Positions 5,155 to 9,132 of a stretch of 9,132 nt of DNA are shown here, one piece after another (the first letter of the stretch is position 1; each line of letters opens with the position of its first letter). Source of the DNA: Gammaproteobacteria bacterium (GTDB taxonomy: Bacteria > Pseudomonadota > Gammaproteobacteria > J044); NCBI GenBank assembly GCA_003696465.1, contig RFHG01000137.1, forward strand, positions 1-9,132, in the 5' to 3' direction. Position numbers and translations under genes: made by a program. A model generated the notes under the pieces. That model saw only the letters and a list, made by a program, of their open reading frames with translations. It ran no database searches and was not told where the DNA came from.

Positions 5155-6717
5155 CTAGAGCTGGGATTCGATGGGCAGGATGCGCAGCAGATTCACGCCG
5201 ATGCGCAGCCAGAGGCTGCTGTGCGGGTCGTGGTCGTAGACCACGGGGCGGCCGTTTTCGATCCCGCGCCACTCGAGACGCTCGCTGCCGTCATCGTCCC
5301 TGACCAGCACCACGTGGAAGGTCTTGACCTGCAGGTTCGCCTCCAGACTGTTGGCCATGTCCCGTCCCAGCTCCGGTGAGTCGAACAACAGGCCGATCTC
5401 CGTATTTTCGTACAGCGAACGCGGATCCAGGTTGAGCGAACCGACGAAGGCAAGATGCCGGTCGAGCAGAAAGGTCTTGGCATGCAGGCTGGCCCGCGAG
5501 GAGCCGGTCAGGCTCCTGCCCTCCCCCTCGCGCCCGGGTGGAAGATTGCGGTTCATTTCGTAGAGCTCCACTCCGGCACGCAGCAGGGCCTTGCGGTAGC
5601 GTGCGTAGCCGGCGTGCACGATGGCTACGTCGTTGGAGGCCAGCGAGTTGGTGATGATGCGCACCCGCACGCCGCGCTGCACCAGTCCGGCAAGGAACTC
5701 GACCCCCTCCCTGCCGGGCACGAAATAGGGGCTGACGATCAGCAGATCCTTCTTCAGATCATCGAACACCTCCTTGAGCTGCGTCTTGAGCAGCAGGTGC
5801 CCGGAGCGCTCCTGATCGACGACCTTCTCCGGGTCGTCCACTACCAGTTGAGCCTTGCCCCAGTACCACCGGGTGCCGCCGGTGCGCAGCGAGTCGGCCA
5901 GTTGCGAATGATGCAATGCATCCACGTAGCTGCGGATTTCGGGCTTTTCCAGCTCACGGTAGAGCACCTCGCGCAGGATGCGGGGATGATCCTGCGGGGC
6001 GCTGCGGCCAAGGACCTGTGTCACGGGGACCGCAAAGCGGCTGTTCCAGTAGAGGTCGAAGGCCTTCTCCGCCTCGGCCACCACCGGCCCGATGGCCATC
6101 ACGTCCAGATCGACGAAGGCCAGGGCGGGATCGGCCTCGAAATATTCATTGCCGATATTGCGTCCGCCAAGCACGGTGGCCAGCCCGTCCACGGTAAACG
6201 ACTTGTTGTGCATGCGTCGGGTCGTGGTGCCCACTCCGAATGCCAACTGCAGGCCACGCGGCAGGCCGCGTCGCAGCGGATTGAACAGGCGGATCTCGAT
6301 GTTCGGATGCGCGTCCAGGGCGAGGATGGCCTCGTCGCGCCCGCCCAGGTCGATGTCATCGATGAGCATGCGCACCCGCACCCCACGGTCCGCTGCCTTC
6401 AGCAGGGCATCGGTAAACAGGGCGCCGACCTCGTCGGCATGATAGAGGTAATACTGCAGATCGATGCTGTGCGTGGCCAGCTCCGCAAGCACGGCGCGCC
6501 CGACCAGCGCATCGCGCCCGTTGGCAAGTGGATGCACGGCGTCCTGCCCGGGATGACGGGCAAGATGTTCCTGAATCCGCTGTGCCATGGGCGAATTCTT
6601 TGCTGGCGGCAGGGCATGCGATACGGGCGTGTTCGGATCGCGCTGGACGGTGGTACAACCGCTCGCTGCGAGCAGCAGGGAACTGGCCAGGGCCATGCGG
6701 AGAGCAGCCTTCATCAT
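5155..6717 (-). CDS. clsC: Phospholipase D-superfamily lipoprotein, cardiolipin synthase C-like
   Basis: From ATG 6717 this is a 520-residue protein. A lipoprotein signal ends in LLLAASGC (C21; Thr at +2 fits outer-membrane sorting). Two HKD motifs follow: H170-N-K172-SFTV-D177 with downstream GGRNIGNEYF, and H412-A-K414-TFLL-D419 with downstream GSLNLDPRS. Both catalytic sites appear intact, and the C-terminus LLRILPIESQL suggests a complete protein. The closest named relative I recognise is ClsC (YmdC), which makes cardiolipin by phosphatidyl transfer; the E. coli protein is about 470 residues and works with YmdB, which is absent here. A general PLD-type lipase is the alternative. AGGA (6725-6728, minus strand) lies seven bases before ATG 6717; ATG 6714 and GTG 6723 are possible starts. 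Confidence 0.92.
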   Translation of the reverse strand: MMKAALRMALASSLLLAASGCTTVQRDPNTPVSHALPPAKNSPMAQRIQEHLARHPGQDAVHPLANGRDALVGRAVLAELATHSIDLQYYLYHADEVGALFTDALLKAADRGVRVRMLIDDIDLGGRDEAILALDAHPNIEIRLFNPLRRGLPRGLQLAFGVGTTTRRMHNKSFTVDGLATVLGGRNIGNEYFEADPALAFVDLDVMAIGPVVAEAEKAFDLYWNSRFAVPVTQVLGRSAPQDHPRILREVLYRELEKPEIRSYVDALHHSQLADSLRTGGTRWYWGKAQLVVDDPEKVVDQERSGHLLLKTQLKEVFDDLKKDLLIVSPYFVPGREGVEFLAGLVQRGVRVRIITNSLASNDVAIVHAGYARYRKALLRAGVELYEMNRNLPPGREGEGRSLTGSSRASLHAKTFLLDRHLAFVGSLNLDPRSLYENTEIGLLFDSPELGRDMANSLEANLQVKTFHVVLVRDDDGSERLEWRGIENGRPVVYDHDPHSSLWLRIGVNLLRILPIESQL

Positions 6718-6723
6718 GGCCAC

Positions 6724-6751
6724 ATCCTAGCACGATCCCCCTGGCTGACAG
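6724..6751 (-). promoter_or_regulatory. Possible promoter of the ClsC-like gene, extended -10 type
   Basis: On the minus strand CTGTCA (6751-6746) and TAGGAT (6729-6724) are 16 bases apart, each four of six to the sigma70 consensus, and TGC directly precedes the -10. The -10 ends six bases before ATG 6717, so transcription would begin about at the start codon. The same bases contain AGGA, so the site may simply be a Shine-Dalgarno sequence. Confidence 0.28.
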
Positions 6752-6839
6752 TGCAGCCTTCGACCGGCCACAGTTGAACGGCGCCCGCTTTCACATCAGA
6801 CTTGTGTCGCGTCCGAATTCACTCGTGGTTGTACCCGAC

Positions 6840-7316
6840 ATGCTCTTCTGTGACGACCCGCAACCGCTCACGGAACTGCTGGCCCGCTACGGCCTGGCAG
6901 TGGAAACCGTGCCAGCGGGCCAACCCATTCCCGGCAGTTTCTGGGGCGCGCCGGAGGCCGGGCTGATCGGCAACACGCTGTATGTGCGCCCCGACACCCC
7001 GCTGCACTCGGCCCTGCACGAGGCCTGCCACTGGATCTGCATGGATGGCGAACGGCGCGCCGCCCTGCACACCGATGCCGGTGGCGGCTACGACGAAGAG
7101 AACGGCGTGTGCTACCTGCAGATCCTGCTGGCCGACGAACTGGAGAGCGTCGGCCGGGATCGCCTGATGGCCGACATGGACGCCTGGGGCTACAGCTTCC
7201 GGCTCGGCAGCACGCGGGCCTGGTTCGAACAGGATGCCGAGGATGCCCGCGAATGGCTGCAGGGGCACGGGCTGATCGATGCCTCGGGCCGGCCGAGCTT
7301 TTGCGTGCGTTATTGA
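6840..7316 (+). CDS. Small HExxH-motif protein, putative metalloenzyme, family unrecognised
   Basis: From ATG 6840 this is a 158-residue cytosolic protein without signal peptide or membrane segment. The central feature is LHSALHEACHWICMDGERR, with H60-E61-A-C-H64 as a zinc or iron binding HExxH helix. An acidic segment GGYDEENGVCYLQ (E86/E87, Q94) about 22 residues later could supply a third ligand. N-terminal residues 1-52 (PLTELLARYGL, GSFWGAPEAGLIGNTLYVRPDTPLHS) and a C-terminal helical part (FEQDAEDAREWLQGHGLI) frame it. The HExxHW pattern followed by E...Q recalls EpmC (YfcM), the elongation factor P hydroxylase, but overall similarity by eye is weak. No ribosome site is evident; GTG 6825 is an alternative start, and longer forms would run into the divergent lipoprotein gene. 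It is followed 44 bases later by the HDOD gene. Confidence 0.8.
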   Translation: MLFCDDPQPLTELLARYGLAVETVPAGQPIPGSFWGAPEAGLIGNTLYVRPDTPLHSALHEACHWICMDGERRAALHTDAGGGYDEENGVCYLQILLADELESVGRDRLMADMDAWGYSFRLGSTRAWFEQDAEDAREWLQGHGLIDASGRPSFCVRY

Positions 7317-7325
7317 CCTGCCGCC

Positions 7326-7354
7326 TTTACTCGCATCCCGGGCAGGTCTAACCT
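7326..7354 (+). promoter_or_regulatory. Possible promoter immediately before the HDOD gene
   Basis: TTTACT (7326-7331, four of six) and TAACCT (7349-7354, three of six) are separated by 17 bases. The -10 ends six bases before the ATG at 7361, so the message would start at or next to the start codon. The gene lacks a well-spaced Shine-Dalgarno site, which is consistent with leaderless initiation, but the hexamers are weak. Confidence 0.25.
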
Positions 7355-7359
7355 GCGGG
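7337..7359 (+). repeat. Hairpin abutting the HDOD gene start codon
   Basis: GCAGGT (7342-7347) pairs perfectly with ACCTGC (7351-7356) around CTA. Outside it CCC (7337-7339) can pair with GGG (7357-7359) if GG bulges. The structure ends one base before the ATG and buries the only AGG in the area, so it could hinder initiation on any message read through from the upstream gene. Confidence 0.45.
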
Positions 7360-7360
7360 T

Positions 7361-8851
7361 ATGAACCAGACCACCGCCGTTGTACAGACCCTGCTCGGCC
7401 AGTTGTGGCCGGTGCGCGACCTCGACCAGTCACAGCAGATCAAGCTGCTGAAGAAGTCGCGCATGGACAACTACGCTGGCGGCAAGCGCCTCAATGCGAG
7501 CGAGGAGCAGAACTGGCTGGTGTATCTGCTCGACGGCAAGGTCAATCTGCTGACCGAGCGCGGTGTCGAACCCCTCTCCACCCCTTCGGCCCGCACCCAG
7601 CAACCGCTCTTTTCCGGCAAGAACCTGCGCGAGGCGGCCATCGTCCAGGGCCACGCCCGCATCCTGCGCGTCGACCGGCGCTATCTCGAGATCCTCTCCG
7701 AGCAGCAGACCGAGGAGGGCATCGAGGTCTCGGACGTGCAGATCACCGAGGACGAAAACCGCCTGTTCCAGGACATCTACACCGCCTTCAGCCAGGGCGG
7801 GCTGGAGCTGCCCAACCTGCCCGTGGCCGGCCAGGTGGCGCACACCCTCCTCGAACGGGAAGACCTCGATACCGAGTCGGTCGCCGGACTGATGATGCTC
7901 GACCCCGGCCTGCTCGGCTCGCTGCTGCAGACGGCCAACACCCCCACCTATCGCGGCGAGGCCGGCAAGGTGCACAGCGTGCTCGATGCCATGGAACGCA
8001 TCGGGCTCGAGGACCTGCACGACCTGGTCGAGGGCATGGCACAGCAGAACCCGTGCACCCCGCAACACCCCGAGACCCTGGAACGGATGGAACGGGAATG
8101 GCAGCGCAGCCTGACCATCGGCGCCATGTGCCACACCCTGGCCCAGCAGTTCCCGGAACTGGACCCGGAGCGCGCGCGGCTGGCCGGGCTCATGCACCGC
8201 ATCGGCGCGCTGGCCATCCTGCAGCAGCTCGACCAGGCCGATGAGCTGGCCAGCCTGGCGACCAGCGACCATGCCATCGAGACCCTGCAGGCACTGGTCG
8301 GCGTGCTGGTAGTGACCGGGCTGGACATGGAAGGGCGCTGCAGCAGCATCATCGAGCAGAGCCGCGAGTGGCTGCGCGATACCGACGACGAGGCCCCGGT
8401 CGACTACATCGACCTGCTGCTCGTTGCCCAGCTGCTGCACGACATGGAGGACGGGCTTCCGGAAGGCCTGCCCCCGGTGGACGAACTGCCGGTCTACCGC
8501 AAGCTGGACCCGGGCGCCCACAGCGAGAACCTGCGCCCGCTGCTGATGCTGGATGCCGAAGAAGACCTGGAGCGGTTCCGCCGCCTGCTCGAGGGGGAAG
8601 CGCTGCAGGAGGAGGCGCCGGCGCTGAATCCCGAGATCGAACTGGAACTGCCGCCGCGCAAGCGCCCCAAATCACGCCCCACAACCCTGCTCAAGGACCT
8701 GCTTCGGCCAAAGCCCGAAAAGCCCGCTGCCGAACAGAAGCCCCCGGAACAGGCGGCCGAGCCCGACCTCAGCACCCGCGAAATCAACGAGGCCGCCTAC
8801 CGCGCGCGACTGGCCGAACTCGGGCTGTCGGAGGACGGCTCCAGCGACTGA
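7361..8851 (+). CDS. cNMP-binding-like and HDOD domain regulator protein
   Basis: This is a 496-residue soluble protein in three parts. Residues about 12-115 look like a cyclic-nucleotide-binding jelly roll (LWPVRDLDQSQQIKLLKKSR, AGGKRL, WLVYLLDGKVNLL, ARILRVDRRYLEIL), but the phosphate-binding cassette with its Gly-Glu and Arg-Ala is not evident. Residues about 147-345 form an HDOD domain (ELPNLPVAGQVAHTLL, MMLDPGLLGSLLQTAN, VLDAMERIGLEDL, LAGLMHRIGALAIL). HDOD is related to HD hydrolases but usually lacks their catalytic residues, and here the usual HDIG position reads HRIG. Residues about 415-475 are a charged, Pro/Glu/Lys-rich, probably disordered tail ending in a short helix. HDOD proteins act in signalling and protein interaction, often without enzyme activity; the partner is unknown. 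ATG 7361 is the only plausible start. The 3' end overlaps the convergent gene by 55 bases. Confidence 0.9.
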   Translation: MNQTTAVVQTLLGQLWPVRDLDQSQQIKLLKKSRMDNYAGGKRLNASEEQNWLVYLLDGKVNLLTERGVEPLSTPSARTQQPLFSGKNLREAAIVQGHARILRVDRRYLEILSEQQTEEGIEVSDVQITEDENRLFQDIYTAFSQGGLELPNLPVAGQVAHTLLEREDLDTESVAGLMMLDPGLLGSLLQTANTPTYRGEAGKVHSVLDAMERIGLEDLHDLVEGMAQQNPCTPQHPETLERMEREWQRSLTIGAMCHTLAQQFPELDPERARLAGLMHRIGALAILQQLDQADELASLATSDHAIETLQALVGVLVVTGLDMEGRCSSIIEQSREWLRDTDDEAPVDYIDLLLVAQLLHDMEDGLPEGLPPVDELPVYRKLDPGAHSENLRPLLMLDAEEDLERFRRLLEGEALQEEAPALNPEIELELPPRKRPKSRPTTLLKDLLRPKPEKPAAEQKPPEQAAEPDLSTREINEAAYRARLAELGLSEDGSSD

Positions 8852-9132
8852 TCCTGGTACCAGTAGTCGTAGCGCTCGAGCAGCCCCTTCATAAAGCGCC
8901 AGGCCTCGGCATAGGACAGACCGCTGTCGGCCGGGATGATGATCTTGACATAGAGCTTGCCCGGGTACTTTTTCTTCAGCCGGGTCAGCTGTTGCTCGAG
9001 CTCCTTGCGGCTGACCACGCGCGACTGCTTCCAGCCGCTGTCGCGCAGGCGAATCACCGGCTTGCCGTTGACCTTGCGGTAACGCACCTCGACCACATGC
9101 TTGCCCTTGGGCGTGCGGGCCGGCCTTACCAG
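8797..9132 (-). CDS. C-terminal part of an unrecognised protein (5' end outside window)
   Basis: The minus-strand frame is open from the right edge to the TAG at 8797-8799 and gives at least 111 residues. A GTG at 9096 would start a 99-residue protein, but the frame continues without a stop to the edge (preceding residues include PARTPKGKH), so the start is probably outside. The visible part is basic, with GKPVIRLRDSGW, VSRKELEQQLTRLKKKYPGK, the strand LYVKIIIP, and AEAWRFMKGLLERYDYW. The order short strand, VSR-ELE-L helix, V-I-I strand, Y-EA--FM--L helix loosely resembles the periplasmic domain of ExbD/TolR-type transport proteins; this is a weak inference. The last 16 or so residues are Ser-rich, unlike the rest, and are encoded opposite the end of the HDOD gene. 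Confidence 0.75.
   Translation of the reverse strand: MVRPARTPKGKHVVEVRYRKVNGKPVIRLRDSGWKQSRVVSRKELEQQLTRLKKKYPGKLYVKIIIPADSGLSYAEAWRFMKGLLERYDYWYQDQSLEPSSDSPSSASRAR

Noticed and set aside
5455..6777. Long plus-strand open frame opposite the ClsC-like gene
   Set aside because: The minus-strand protein has two intact HKD motifs and a lipobox; the plus-strand translation has low-complexity composition and no recognisable motif.
6528..6839. Upstream extension of the HExxH protein
   Set aside because: It would run through the start of the divergent ClsC-like gene with atypical composition; conserved-looking sequence begins around 6825-6840.

Overview
This is a strongly GC-rich bacterial chromosomal segment, densely packed, with third codon positions mostly G or C. 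The recognisable proteins (Tas aldo/keto reductase, a YjjV-type TatD hydrolase, an IbaG/BolA protein, DinB, tandem small cytochromes c and a ClsC-like lipoprotein) point to a gammaproteobacterium with c-type cytochrome respiration. A Chromatiales-like organism would fit, but that is inference. I see no rRNA, tRNA, CRISPR array, insertion sequence or phage gene.

Left block, plus strand (1-4130): the 3' half of tas is followed, through ATGA stop/start overlaps, by a yjjV-like TatD hydrolase, then a doubtful 32-codon reading frame, then an AAA/MoxR-like protein with degenerate Walker motifs. After a 59-base gap with a possible promoter come an ibaG/BolA-like gene, dinB (DNA polymerase IV) and, overlapping dinB by ATGA behind a strong GGAGG site, a 174-residue protein that looks like a degraded short-chain dehydrogenase fold. 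A strong hairpin at 4138-4167 separates this block from the convergent genes.

Middle block, minus strand (4178-6717): two paralogous periplasmic monohaem cytochromes c form a tight pair. About 290 bases with several inverted repeats lie upstream of them. Next upstream is a phospholipase D-superfamily lipoprotein of the cardiolipin synthase C type.

Right block: diverging from the lipoprotein gene is a small HExxH protein (6840-7316), followed by a regulator-like protein with a degenerate cNMP-binding-like N-terminus and an HDOD domain (7361-8851). Its last 55 bases overlap, tail to tail, a minus-strand gene that runs off the right edge.

Most of the window is ordinary housekeeping and accessory sequence. 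I found no convincing new multi-gene system. The items most worth a second look are the HExxH protein, the three proteins with eroded active sites (AAA-like, SDR-like, cNMP-like), the ATGA-bounded small frame, two promoter-like sites with the same spacing to their start codons, and the palindrome cluster at 5047-5088.
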